Shown: positions 23,813 to 35,995 of the stretch, piece after piece | Position numbering within the stretch: position 1 is the first letter of the stretch | Layout of the letters: each line of letters begins with the position of its first letter | DNA from: Quillaja saponaria | Taxonomy: Eukaryota > Streptophyta > Magnoliopsida > Fabales > Quillajaceae | Reading direction: 5' to 3' | DNA: 64,000 nt | Assembly: GCA_029379385.1 (NCBI GenBank) | Contig: CM055618.1 | Location: 5,404,134 to 5,468,133, forward strand | Notes under the pieces: generated by a model | The model's database searches: none | The model's input: only the letters and a program-made list of their open reading frames with translations | Told to the model about the DNA's origin: nothing | Translations under genes and position numbers: made by a program

Positions 23813-25265
23813 TTGCAAATATTTCTTTAACCATTCACATAGAAAATCATAAAAATTCATTCTTACACTTTCAACTTTACCTTTTTTTTTTTTTTTTCAA
23901 TATAAATTTCACTTCTTGTATAAAAACATTTAATTACATTGCAAAATAGAAAACAAAATAGTGGGGGTCATACAAGTGTGTACAAAAACTAAATTACTTG
24001 CTAAATTGGCCTATCACCCTAAGGATAAAAGTTTATACTTAGAAAAAGGTGATCTATATCATAAGATTTTGGATTAGACTATATATGTGTCACCCTTAAT
24101 GGTAAACAATTTTTAAAATAGATCTTTTATTTGACGAAGTTTAAGTCTTATGTTGACAAATCTATCAAAATATTGAGAAAAGAGAAATTACAAATTTTCA
24201 ATTCATACTTCCTAACCTTTTATGCATTCACATACAAGTTAAGATGTAAGGGATTCATGCACATGAAAACAATTTTCTTTCACAAATACCAAATTAGCTC
24301 TATATTCATTTCTTATTTTAATTTATATACCCCATTCAAGTTATTTACAAAATTTTAGTTTTCAAATAGGGATCATATACCTACATCTTTAATGATTACA
24401 AACCTTTGCTCATTTTTATAGGCATAGCATAAAACTAGGGTACAAACTTAATTTAGTATAGTTTGGTTTATTTTAAATTTCACCTGACATGTTCTCACAT
24501 TATCAAATTTGAGAGTACAAACACATAATTTAAGAAACACAATTTTTAGCTAATTACAAACTAAAAACTATTCTAGATAACTTCTTATACCAGTTAACCT
24601 TCCTTATCAAAATACAAACAGGAACTAACAACGTATAGACTACATTACAAGGATTTTCAAAAGCATTACTCTATTATCACTAATTTATTGCTTATCATCA
24701 AACTTTCAATGGAACCACAAATAGAAACTAAGCAATACTCACCAAAAGAGGCAGTTCTAAGCAAGCATACACTTTATCAATATGCAAATCACACACTTTG
24801 CATTTGAACAACAACTTTATCATCTAACACACTTCACTGACAATATCATCACTCACAACCACAATACCATTCCTCACAAGTTATTCTATCAACATATTTC
24901 ATCAAGTATAACCACATATAGCAAGCATGCAATCTACTTATAGATTTAAAAGTATGCACTCATTTACACTTATCAGTGCATTACTTGCATACTTTTAGCT
25001 AGCAATTACAACAATTATCATTTTATCAATTTGTCTCAACTTTGGACCTTTGTCCAATAATTACTCTCAACATATATCACATTATTTCTTATGGAACTTA
25101 GTTTATGTATACACATTCATTACACACTTTGCAAAACAACAATTCTCTTTTAGCTTTTTCTTTGAGAAAATCATGCACTTTCATAAAATAAGCCTATATA
25201 GCAAGTCTGTACACATTCTGAATTCTCACACTGATTCCTACCCATCAGGATTCCAAGATCTTGCT
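23813..25265. other. AT-rich stretch, possible retrotransposon leader on the minus strand
   Basis: Nothing coding is recognised. Its position directly inside the minus-strand primer site at about 25262-25273 suggests that the right part could be the leader of a decayed retrotransposon. Confidence 0.3.
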
Positions 25266-26740
25266 CTGATGTCATAATTGTAACACCCGCTTCTTACACA
25301 TACACATATTGAACCTGTATTGTAACTTGACATAGCTTTAGTTTATCAATTCTACCCAAAATAGTACATGTTAATTATGAATTCAAATCTTCACCCTTAG
25401 CAACCTTGTTCATGCTGCATATACCTTGATATCTAGGAACACATTTTAGAAATTAGGAGACAGAAATCACAATAGGTGTGATAGAGTATTATTGAAAAGG
25501 ATAATGCAAGTGTTCCAGTTTTATAAGTCATGACTACAATTTAAACAAAGTTCAATGCAAGTGTGCTCTATATGTCTTATTGTCATGGTAAATCAACTAA
25601 GGTCTCCCAAACCATATTTCAGGCATTTTTGTGACTTAACTCCAGTGACAAACCTCTCTTCTGGGTCTAGACACTAGGATAATTAGCACATCTCTAGCCA
25701 AATGTTGGTACATCTCTAACCAAATTTCAGTACATCTCTAGCCAAACGCCATGATTAACATAACACACTACTCAACATATTAAAATGATTTGTATGCACT
25801 TTACTCAAAATTCACAGTGTTTAAATAATATTCATAAATCTTAATTAGCTAGCACAAATCATTTATAGAATAAAAGGGAAGTATTTTTTGCAGAGGAACC
25901 AAAACAGCTTTATAGGAGCTCTAAGAACCACCTACCTTCACTCAAAGCCAACACATGCAAAATAGTTCAATTTAACACAAGCAATGCACCATTCAGTTCC
26001 TACTTGAATTAGCTACAAGTATTGTTTAGTAACTTATCAAAGACTTTTAGTCAAACATGCTTCTAACCGCAATCTTGAAACAAGAATAAAACAGTTCAGC
26101 ATGAATTGTTCCCATTATTTCCAAGCAAAAGAATAACTTCAACACTTTCAAACAAGCTTAACCAACCTCAATTAGGTTCCCTTAAGTCTCCTCCATTGCT
26201 CTTCCTTAAGTTCAACCCTAAATTTGGCCTCTAAGTCCTCTAAAACTAAGTTGTACCAAACCCTTGCAGTCTCTGGTTCCCAAAAGCAGTTTCTAGGACT
26301 TGAAGAGTATTCATTACATAGAGCCACAACATGAAACTCTCCAAAATAGTTCCTCAAGATGTTAGGAGCAATCCCTCTTCAGCATTACATGCAAAACCCA
26401 AACACACTAACAGTGACTTCTAATACCTTCAGAATGCCCATAGTGTGAAATTAAAACTTGTACAAATCCAAAATTGTCCTTTAAAATGCTAGGAATAATT
26501 CTCTTTTAAAACTCTTAAGCTAATTCAGCCCATAAATTCTTTCTACCAAAACTTATCTTAAATCGGGGTCTCTGTAGTCTATCAAAAATGGTAGCAGTTT
26601 TACAGGCCTTCAATTCCTTCTATACTGAAAATCAGTGCAAGGAAAACTCAAGATATACACTAAAGGGTTTAATATACAATTTCACTTCAGCAATAACTGA
26701 CTGATTCCGCCTAGGACACCTTCATTTGTTTCAAATTCCA
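25262..26740 (-). mobile_element. Fragment of a minus-strand gypsy-type LTR with primer site
   Basis: Read on the minus strand, GCGGGTGTTACA (LTR end) is followed after a few bases by TGACATCAGAGCAAGATC. This is close to the tRNA-iMet primer site TGGTATCAGAGC that follows many plant LTRs. The LTR would extend to the right from about 25280; its far end was not located. A minus-strand open stretch (26172-26357: CNEYSSSPRNCF, LEEL-type end) is not identified. Sequence at 25870-25940 is related to 52030-52100. Confidence 0.45.
25690..25750. repeat. Three-copy ~24-bp tandem repeat
   Basis: ACATCTCTAGCCAAAT, ACATCTCTAACCAAAT and ACATCTCTAGCCAAAC follow one another at a period of about 24 bases. 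Confidence 0.8.
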
Positions 26741-28829
26741 TATGGGTGACAACGTGATCAATTGTAATTTGGAGTCATTATTCTTAAATTGAGGAAAATC
26801 ACTTTATTGCAAAAGCAATTAAGGATCAACTATTTCAAGGTTAATAGGGGAAATTAGAATATAAGGAATTATATTATGAATTATGTTAAATTGAAATTTT
26901 TATGGAAAAATAGATTAATTGCATTTTTGGAGAATTAGGGATAAAATTGAAAGGAAAAGTTATAGGGACTAAACTGCAAAGAATGAAAACTTGGGACATA
27001 ATGGGAATTTACAAGTTTCTTTAATAGGGGCAGATGAGTCTTTTCATGGCTGTCTTGTCTAACAAGAAGCTATTAAGATGTTTGTTTGGTGAAAGTCCAC
27101 CATACTTGTCGAGAAAGTGAGTTTAGAGAGAGAAAATTGAATTGTAATTGAATTTCAGTGTGAAAATTTGAGGGATTCAAATTAGGAAGTAGCTCTACTT
27201 GAAACTCATCTTGCATGTGGGAGATAAGCTCGATTTCTTATTAATTTTATGCAAGTCATGGAAAAGGTAGATGGAGAGTGTGAGAAAGTTTGTGTTTTGT
27301 GATTTTCACTTGAAATACTCTCTCAAACTTGTGGATTTTGGTGAATTGAAGCTATTTGAGGCAAGAAAATAAGCTAGGCCGAGAGGGATTCATTGGACCA
27401 TAAGGAAAGTTCAACCCATGAGCACTTCGTGACCTATGGGGTTGAGAGAGAGAAATTCAAGTGTTTGGTTGGTTTTTTTATATTTTTTATTTTTGCAAGT
27501 AGATGTGTTTTTATTCTTGAAAATGGTAATTTTCGGGGTGTGCATGTGCATATAAAAATTCTCTTCTACTATGAAAAACTCTTCATGAGCATGTGTATTA
27601 CATTTGTGAAATATTCTATGAACTGTGTTGGAAACCCATGCGCGAATTGTGTAATTGCATGGCTATGTGACTGATGATAGTTATGGGAAATGTATGTTTG
27701 GACCAGTTAGAGTAAACTGCTATAAACACTTGTGTCGTTGAATAGCATGTGTACATGTGAGAGTAAAATATAGTTTGTGCTTCCTACTTTGGGATTTATG
27801 ATTAGTAAGAGGTTTAGATCCTTAAGTTCACTTAGTAGTCCTATTATGGTTAGAATGTTCCTCTACTGGCCAGCCCAACCAAGGCAAGTCCAATGCATTT
27901 CATAATTATAATTGCATGAATAAACTACATTCTCTGACTTGAGAAACTGGACACTAATTTGTGTTGAAAACCTATGCATATGCATTAACTAAGATTTGTG
28001 TCTCATGTTTTATAACTTGGTGTCTCAGATTGATTGTATTGTTCATTGGGAGTCTAGATGTGGCAGTATGTGTATGGCAATGCTTTATGGTGGTATGTGG
28101 TATGGACTGTGGGTTGGTATACGCATGTGTAACAGTAGATGTTTTTGAGTGGGCAGTAATTTCTGGTGGATTAATTATAAAGGATCTATCAATGAAGGAT
28201 GTAGTTATTAAGGAGGATCCATTGGTGGGTCCAGTTATTGAGGAGATCGAAGAGGATCTAGTAGAATAGTAGTTGAGAAGGTGGAGGAGGATCCAGAGAT
28301 GGACAATGACTCAAACTAGAGCAAGGTTATCAATGAGGGAATATAGATGGTGGAATGAGCCACCTGGCTATTGTTTTTGGCATGAATCTCTGATGAGACG
28401 GTGTTTTTGGCATGAATCTCTGGGTTATACTCGGGGTGGGTTTGAGGTAGTCTCTAATTTGAAACTTTGAATTGATTTTTTTTTAGGATTTAAGGAATGA
28501 TGTGGGATTGTGTTATATGTTTTTGGATGGATCTGTGAATTTGCATATTTGTGATATCCTTATTCCCATAACTTCGACACTTAAATGTTAATTTTGACTC
28601 ATTGATATTATATATGGAATCCTAGAAGTTAGATCTAAGAAAACGTGTAATATAATGTAATTATTTAAAATGATTATATAAAAATAGTTTTAATTATATG
28701 TGTAAGTGTTATTTTCTCAGATCTGTGTGTTCATATATTGGTATGTGATTTATGGCCATTAAGATTCAATATATATTTATTAAGTCTTATATGGTTTCCA
28801 TTGACACTAGAGTGTGAGTCTGTTGCATT
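26741..28829 (+). other. LTR-like and unidentified repeat DNA
   Basis: GGGATAAAATTGAAAGG and AGGGACTAAACTGCAAAG (about 26940-26980), then GAGAGAGAAAATTG, resemble a chromovirus LTR and leader in + orientation. Open stretches at 27393-27674 and 27961-28269 match nothing I recognise. The second ends in an acidic run (GPVIEEIEEDLVE) and further acidic codons continue in another frame (VEEDPEMDNDS). A 21-base motif, TGTTTTTGGCATGAATCTCTG, is repeated at about 28372 and 28405. Probably retrotransposon-derived; no function assigned. Confidence 0.35.
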
Positions 28830-28985
28830 TAATATTACAACATAAAAAAATAAGTTAGTGAATTATTGATTATTCTGCATGTTACATTTGTGACCATTCT
28901 TAACGGATTTGTTAGAAAATGAGTTAGTGAATTATTGATTTTTCTGCATGTCATTTGGTTAATATTACAACATAAAAAAAATATA
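28830..28985. repeat. Nested local duplication
   Basis: AATATTACAACATAAAAAAA occurs near 28832 and 28962, enclosing two copies of GTTAGTGAATTATTGATT with TTCTGCATGT (about 28855 and 28923). Confidence 0.75.
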
Positions 28986-29089
28986 AATTAAAACTCACGT
29001 GTTTTCAGAAGCGTGTAAAGGTATAATTAAATGGTAATATTATATGAATAGCATATAAGGGTGTCAAAAGAACTAGATGACTCTTTTGA

Positions 29090-30455
29090 TGATACGAATC
29101 ATAGATTAGAGCACTCGAGGTTAAGGAACCTATGTGAAAGATAAAAGGTGGCAAGGAAAATGGGACTGGATAATATCCCTATAAAGTTGTGATAATTATT
29201 AAGAGATAAAACTTACAAGTCAATCAATAAAATTATAAGATAGAGTAGTTGAGCATAGACTTAGAAAGGATATTGTAGTTTTAGAAAATCAATTTGGGTT
29301 TATGTCGAAAAGATCTATGACGGATACTATTTTCTTAGTTAGGCTATTAATGGAGAAATATAGAGTGAATAAAAAAAATCTCTATATGATTTTTATTGAT
29401 CTAGAAAATCATATGATAAGATACCAAAAAAAGTCTTATGGTGGGTTTTTGAGAAGAAGGAATTACAGACTAAGTATGTAGAAGTAATTAAAAATATATA
29501 TGAAGGAGTGTTGACTAATATAAGAACTATAGATGATATGGCCAGAGAGTTTCCAATTACATATAGGACTACATCAATGGTCATCCTTTAAGCCCTTATT
29601 TGCTTTAGTTATAGACGAGCTTGCACATGCCATTCAAGATAGGGTTACGTGGTGCATGCTTTTTGCCGATGACATCATTTTAATGAATGAGACTAGAGCA
29701 TGACTAAATTATAAGTTAGAAATATGGAGGAATGTGTTAGAAAGTAAAAACCTTAGGTTAAATTAGACAAAAATCAAGTATATTGAGTGTAACATTAGCC
29801 ACACTATAGAAGGCTCGACTGGAGTGGTTTTGGATGACCACTTAATCCCAGTAAATGATGTGTTTAAGTAACTAGGTTCTTTCTTACAAAAAGATGTAGC
29901 AAATGAGCATTGTTAAAACACATAGTTAAGACATGTTGGATAAAATGTTAAAGTGTCTCAAGAGTCTTATGTGATCCAAAAATCCTGAATAGGTTGAACG
30001 AAAATTTTTGAAAGATTGCCATGAGATTGGCTATGTTATGTGAGCATGAATGTTTGGAAGTTAAGAAATTACACTCAGATAAGATGAGAGGCTAAGATGC
30101 TAATGTAGAGATTGATAACAAGACATACAAGTAAAGATAGAATTTGAAATGAGAGGATGCATAGGAAAGTGGAGGTTGGACCTATTGAAGAGAAAATGAG
30201 AGAGAACTGTTTACAATGGTTTGAGCATATTCAACTTAGGCCCGTGCATAATGTAGTCAGAAGAGACAATTTGGTACTGGTGAATGAGGTTACACAGGGT
30301 AGAGGAAGATCAAGAATCACATGGGGATAAGTTCTCGAGAAATATATGATTATTCTAGGCGACTAAAAATGATATCTTAAATCAATGCGAATGGAGGAAA
30401 ATAACTTATATAACTAATCCCAACTATTTTTAAATTGACAGCTTATTTGAGTTGA
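29090..30455 (+). mobile_element. RTE-type LINE remnant (reverse transcriptase to 3' end)
   Basis: The + strand gives a non-LTR reverse transcriptase: GPDNIPIKLW-like start (about 29165), VEHRLRKDIVVLENQFGFM (29250-29305), LLMEKYRVNKKNLYMIFIDL (29345-29400), KNIYEGVLTNIRTID (29490-29535), then LFADDIILMNET (29668-29705) with the catalytic aspartates kept. The C-terminal region (EEKMRENCLQWFEHIQ, GRGRSRITWG; about 30190-30325) and the tail (CEWRK- and NPN-like, about 30385-30420) follow the plant RTE arrangement. There is no LTR. The endonuclease domain is missing, as expected for a 5'-truncated LINE copy. Stops and frameshifts occur throughout, so it is a pseudogene. Confidence 0.8.
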
Positions 30456-31036
30456 GTATACATATTAATTAGTTGAAAACCAAATTAAAACAAGTAAAAT
30501 AAAAACACAATTATAAAATAAAAACAAAAGAGCAAATAAAACAAGTAAAAAGATAAAAAATTTATGTTGTTTATTTGATAACCTAGATTACGTCCACTTT
30601 TTCAAGAAGACTACTAAAGGTTCTACTAGATCCACTAGAAAAACTGATTTGCAAGCTTAGCTCCCTTTACAGACATTGGTTTTGTAGGTTCAACTAGAAA
30701 TCAACCATAACCAAGACTTGCAAACTTTGCCTCTAACAATATTTTTCAAATTTTGAGAAATATAAGTTAAAGAGAAAAGATTCTCAAAAAACACAATTCT
30801 TATGAGTTACAAAACTTTAAAAAATATGACAATTTTTGCTCAATACAGAGATTTGCTGCAATTCAAATTGAAAGAAATAAGTAATAAGATCAAACAGAAT
30901 TCGAAAAAGACAAATGATTCTTTTAAAGGTTTAAGCTTGGAATTCTTAAGATTTGAAGTCGAAAAGGATTCTCATGATGAATAATTTAGTATTTTAATTT
31001 TCTTATTCAGTGTCTATCATCATAGGCATTGGAGGC

Positions 31037-31049
31037 TTTTTATATATGA
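31037..31049 (-). promoter_or_regulatory. Minus-strand TATA box in the copia LTR
   Basis: CATATATAAAAAG on the minus strand is followed by GCCTCCAATGCC. This is the normal layout of an LTR promoter and supports minus orientation. Confidence 0.5.
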
Positions 31050-31298
31050 TCATTTACAGATGTCTATTGTCACTGTGGGTGGTCTAAAAGAAAACATGTT
31101 GGCATCAAAGACTTTATAGCCTAAGAATGAGGTGTGTTCTTCATTCTATGCAAATGATTGTATGCAGCCTAAGTACTAATGTGCCAGACAAGTATGAAAG
31201 TTTTATTTTTATGTGTATAAATAATAGAAAGAATAACGTCTTCGAAAAATCAACTTTAAAGAAAATTTGTTGGAACAGTTCTGAATGATCGGCTATTT

Positions 31299-31560
31299 TG
31301 ACTTCAGCTCTTCAATTTGTAACTCTTTAGTCTTAGGCTCTTAAGTTTTCAACTCTCAAGTTTTCAGCTCAAGAATCTTCAACTCTAGAGTTTTCAGTTG
31401 TAAAGTTTTCAACTCTAGAGTTTTCAGCTTTCAAGTTTTCGACTCTTGAGGCTTTAGCTCTGGATTCTTTAGCTTTTGAGAGACGTTAACTCTCGATTCT
31501 TCAGCTCTTAAGACTTCAGCTCTCAATTATCAGCTCTTGTAGCTCAATACTTGAAATAAA
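31299..31560. repeat. Degenerate ~16-bp minisatellite
   Basis: About 15 imperfect copies of a unit near TTTTCAACTCTAGAG / TTTTCAGCTCTCAAG lie head to tail inside the copia LTR. The units alternate AACTC and AGCTC cores, and many contain the palindrome CTCTAGAG. Confidence 0.8.
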
Positions 31561-32090
31561 TGAAATGTTACATTTTAGCAAATTCAGGCAACTCTTAAAG
31601 GTCAGCTATTGTGTTGAAATGCAACTGTCATTTTAATAAAATGGTGCACTTGACATAAACAGCTTTTGAAGTCTTCAATTCTTCAGACATAACAACTCTT
31701 GATAAAAGGAACAGCCATTCATTTAATAAAACAACATGTTAGAAAAAAAAACAATTCTTGAGTTCTTCATCACTTCAGATATTAGCTATTCTATCTTTAG
31801 CTCAACAGCTGTTAGTTAACTTTTAATGAAACGTTTGTGTTTTAGTGTTTAACTTGAAAAGATGTTCAACTTTTTAGAGTCTAGCTGGCAATGATATTTA
31901 CTTGATATGCTCTAAATAAGCAATTGGTTGAAGGAGAATATGTTTGAACAGCTCCAAAAATCAAGTGTACATGTAATTCAAATATAATATAAAATTCAAT
32001 TTGTATGTAATCAAAACATGAAAAAAATTCAAATTGAATTAAACATCTTAGAACAGGTTTTGATTTAATTCAACAATCTCCTCCTTTTTG

Positions 32091-32889
32091 AATTATTACA
32101 AAAAAAGAAAAATAATAATTAGCAGTTGATTATATTGATAATTTAAGTTAAGCTCCCATTAAGTATATGCTCATAATAAATTCCAAGTTTTTCCACCCTT
32201 AGATTGATATTAAAACCAATAATACGATTCTTTATTAGTTAATTTTTCCCCTTTTTTTGTGATAAAGCAAAAATATGAACAACTATAGGAAGAAAATACA
32301 AGTAGGGAATAACAAATTTAAACAATAAATTTGTGTGATTCAATAATGAAGAATATTACAAGAATGTAAGGAAAATAAATAAAATGAAACTTGTATGCAT
32401 GATGGGGTTTATTTAGATTTATCGACAAGATCCTTCACAATATAGCCAAAATCCGCAATTGGAGTTTGATAGTTTCTAATTTAGTTTGCAGATTATGAAG
32501 AATAGAAGGATGAGCCATAGAAGAAGTTGCATCTGTAGCAGATTTTCAAGTGCAAATCACAAGAGACAACATACTTCAAGCTGATCTATCAGTTGTTTGT
32601 CATGTTCAACTATCTAAATCTCCAAAAACTTTACAACAACTTGGAGGTTAAAAATAGAGTCCACCACTTCATTTGAGTAGCTTAGAGAAACAACCTATCT
32701 AGATCTACTATTTCCAATTAAGGACTGAGTTGTTAGAAGTTGGCTTTTACCTTTACCTTTTGTAATTGCAAACTTCTTGGGAGGCTGTAAACCTTTTGTA
32801 ATTGCAAGCTTCTTGGGAGCCTATAGCAGAATAAGAGCCTTGGAGACAACTAAAGGCCTTGTATTTGAAGAAGAAGCAAGAACATCAAC
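32091..32889 (-). other. Possible 3' internal region of the minus-strand copia element
   Basis: The minus strand shows a basic, lysine-rich stretch with a repeated peptide (PKKLAITKG, PPKKFAITKGKGK, about 32740-32830) before stops. Its position just upstream of the PPT would suit the extra env-like ORF of SIRE-type elements, but I cannot identify it. The DNA level shows CTTTTGTAATTGCAA twice (about 32756 and 32794). Confidence 0.3.
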
Positions 32890-34305
32890 TGGCTTCCTAG
32901 AGAATGGATAATAATTCATGAACTCTCTCATTTAGAGATACATGTTTATTAGAAAGGATGTTAATACTAACCATCTTATCATGGATGAGGAGATCAACTC
33001 TGGCAATCATACTTAGTATTAAGAAAAAGTTATATAGAATAATCACATCTTTGAATACTCCAATGCTATCTGAGGTCGATAAGTACAACAATAAATAAAA
33101 TAAGCTTGTGGATAATCATTGAGAAATAGCGCTTATAATTCTTTAAACTCCCTATGTATATTACTAGCACTATCGTACCATTGACCTCTAATACTTGTTA
33201 TATTGAGAGTGTGGTAAGAAAGAATATCAAATATTTCATTTTCAAAGTCAAAGAGGTAGTTTCTTTTACATGAACAAGATCAAGGAAAAGGCATTTCACA
33301 AAACCCCTCTTGTCAAAAATTCTCAAAACAATTGTCATTTGCTCTTCAAAGATTCATCAGGAGTTTCATAAACTAAAATACTAAATCTTGCATCAATAAT
33401 TTCATCACGGATTGCCTTTTGAACTTTGCTTGAAATAATTTCTAAAATCTCATTTTGTATTGTAGGAGAAGTATATGTTCTATTTTTTTGAAGTATTAGT
33501 TAAGAAAACATGTTCCAGCACTTTATCAAAACTTGCACCATATTTGACAAATTCAATAAAATTTCCCCAATTTCTAGAACTTTCACTTTCATCATAACCT
33601 CTAAAGCACAAGCTTGAAATGCTAATCATTGTGCATCATCAAAGGAAGTTTTGAAACACAATCTATTAGCTAAAATTTGTTCATATGTTTGCATCTCAAT
33701 TGCTATCTCAGTATGTTGACCCACTTTCTTCAAGTCTATGCTTTTCTGCTGAGCTATATTATGAAAAAAAATTTAATTACCTTCATGACCAAACAATATG
33801 CAATCCTTCCAACACATTTGTTTTCTAAGCAATAAACCCAATCACAGTAAATGTTTCAAACCCAAGATGTCCACTTTACTTATTGAAAAGAAAACATGGA
33901 AAATAGTAAACCGCATTTCTTTAGGCGAATGCTCTAGCCAAGAATGTTGTTTATGCCAGTTAGCTTGAAAATATCGTAGATGGCCACGACAATTTATTGT
34001 CAGATATTTGTCAACCATATGTTGATATGGCCCAAGTTTAAGGATATGCTCTATGAATTTCATCATGTTGATTAACATCATAATCATTATCTGGTTATGA
34101 ATTCTAGGTCTCATTCCAAAAAAAAATTATTATTGTCTTCATCTTCAAAATCAATTCTAGAAATTTTAGAAGGTTGAGTCTTAGAAGTCGAAGCATGATT
34201 AGTTGGTAGCAATATAGATGGAATGGAGTATGAGTTTCTATGTTGCTTTCTAAATTCTCCAAAACTCTCTTTCAAAAAAAATGAATCAGTAGTTTTTGAC
34301 TTCAT
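32890..34305 (-). pseudogene. TTF-type hAT transposase relic
   Basis: The minus strand opens at 34303 with MKSKTTDSFFLKESFGEFRK, then PSKISRIDFEDED, followed after a frame change by a conserved block (HNQIM, LGPYQHMVDKY; 34080-34000), the zinc-finger region (RYFQANWHKQHSWLEHSPK; about 33975-33915) and degraded DUF4371 sequence (ARFSILVYETPDESL, about 33400-33350). The last recognisable part is at 33091-32897 (IARVDLLIHDKMVSIN). It is more complete than the fragment in the hAT element at 8703 and clearly of the same family. Terminal inverted repeats were not found. Many stops; inactive. Confidence 0.75.
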
Positions 34306-35349
34306 AATTTAATCTATAAAAAAAACAAAAACAAGAAAAAAAACAAAAAACAAAAAACTTAGTTGAGTGAAACCATAGTACCAAGTTACCTTCATATCAT
34401 GGCACAAAAAATTAATGATGTAACTAAACAAGTAAACATGTAATATAACTTCATAAGTATGATTTGGATATAAGTAAAAATTTACCCAAAATAACATTTT
34501 TAGTTATCCTCTCATTATTAGTTATTAACTAGAACATTAATATATGTACAAAGTAGTTGAACTGTTAAAAGTGCATAATTTCAAAGATTTAAAACGCTAA
34601 TAGCCTTAGTCATCCTTAACAACAAAAAAGCAGAGGTGAAAAATAGTTCAACCTCAAACGTAACAATCACGCAAACTACAACTAGACATAAAAAATGCCC
34701 TAAAATACATAGTACAAAAGTAACACAATTAGTCACCTGCACACTATCCCAAACAAACACAAGAACATGCTCAACGACATTAGAAAGCGATCAGAACATG
34801 TGCTTAAGAAGTTTTTTTTTTTTTTTTTTTATCTGATAATCTTATCCAATGAGTAACCAATAGAAAATAAAACAGAAAAGGGTGATATAAGCGATGACCC
34901 ATCAGTAATTCATAGCCCACATCCTCATTATTACACTTTATCTTTTTCTACAGAATCTTCATCTTCACAAGCCCATAATTTTAATATGAAAACAAATTTA
35001 ACTAAAGAATAAACAATGTGAAGTATAAAAAATCCACTATGAAAGAATAAAAAAACCACAAAAAAGAAAAAGAAAAATAGAGCACAATGAAGAAACCTAA
35101 TTCTAGAAATCTGAATGTAACATTTGACAAACAATAATAACCAAATCAGAGGCTACATTGCAAACCCAAAATCACTTTTGGCAAAACTATTACTCCTCAG
35201 CCAACCATTTGTTAAAAATAAAATTGAGGAAAAATGTATACAAAAAACAAATTTTAATCAGATAAGGAAGACAATAAGAGCAAGAATAAACTTAAAAGCT
35301 TGATCTTTCTTATTTTTGGTACCAATAGTACTGAGTAACGATGAATTCT
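34306..35349. other. AT-rich stretch, nothing recognised
   Basis: No gene or terminal motif identified. There are A-rich runs (34320-34360) and a T run (about 34811-34831). Confidence 0.35.
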
Positions 35350-35995
35350 TGTTAAGGTTTAACTTAGAGTGATTTTGGAATCATTAAAATTGTGGAATTC
35401 AATTTATTCTAGATGAACTTTGATTAAAATCTTGTGTTTAGTATCTATCTTTCATGGAAATTTAATTCATTCTAAATCATGCTTTTATAACATTTTTTTT
35501 TATTTTGAATTCTCATTAAAATTGATATGATTTGTTAAGAATTCAATTCAATTAGATTAAAAATACATATATACCCTTTATTTTTACTTCTCATATCCAT
35601 ATCTCAAAAATCATAACCCTCAATCTTCTTCCTACCTCATTTCTCATCTCATCTCTTCTTTCTTTCCCCTCCCCTTCCCTTCCCCTCATTTCTCTTCCCT
35701 CCTTATAATGTATTAGACTTGTACCAATGATTTAAGTTGCTTTTGTAGGAATTTTTTTTACTTTTTACTCATGCAAGGGTAATTTTGTAATAGTATTAAA
35801 ATGAAATGAATTCTATTAGCTATAATAATATTCCAAACACTATAATTCAATTTAATTCATTTGAATTCTATCACTTAAATAATTTGTTCCAAACATTGAA
35901 AAATAATTTAAATTGAATTAAATTGAATTGAAATGAATTGAAATGAATTAAATTGAATTGAACTCTCACATGAATTTATTCCAAACTCACCCTTA
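35350..35995. mobile_element. Probable MITE
   Basis: The right end read on the minus strand is GGGTGAGTTTGGAATAAATTC. The left end reads AGAGTGATTTTGGAATCATT. Both are followed by GAATTCAATT-like sequence, giving imperfect inverted ends about 640 bp apart, and TTAA-like bases flank both ends. The interior is AT-rich, non-coding and rich in TTGAATTG/AAATTGAATT motifs. The superfamily (PIF/Harbinger or hAT) cannot be decided. Confidence 0.45.

Larger units (their letters stand above)
30470..32075 (-). repeat. Copia (SIRE-like) LTR on the minus strand
   Basis: On the minus strand AAAAAGGAGGAGAT (PPT, complement of about 32077-32090) is followed by TGTTGAATT, the usual start of SIRE/Maximus-type LTRs. 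A minus-strand TATA motif is at about 31040. The other end is placed near 30470, where the minus strand reads TTGGTTTTCAA and joins the LINE tail. Because a PPT is present this is a 3' LTR, and the element body should lie to the right (32090 onward). Confidence 0.6.

Noticed and set aside
33842..34114. Independent 90-codon minus-strand gene
   Set aside because: It is a frame of the hAT transposase relic, continuous in content with 34111-34305 after a frame change.
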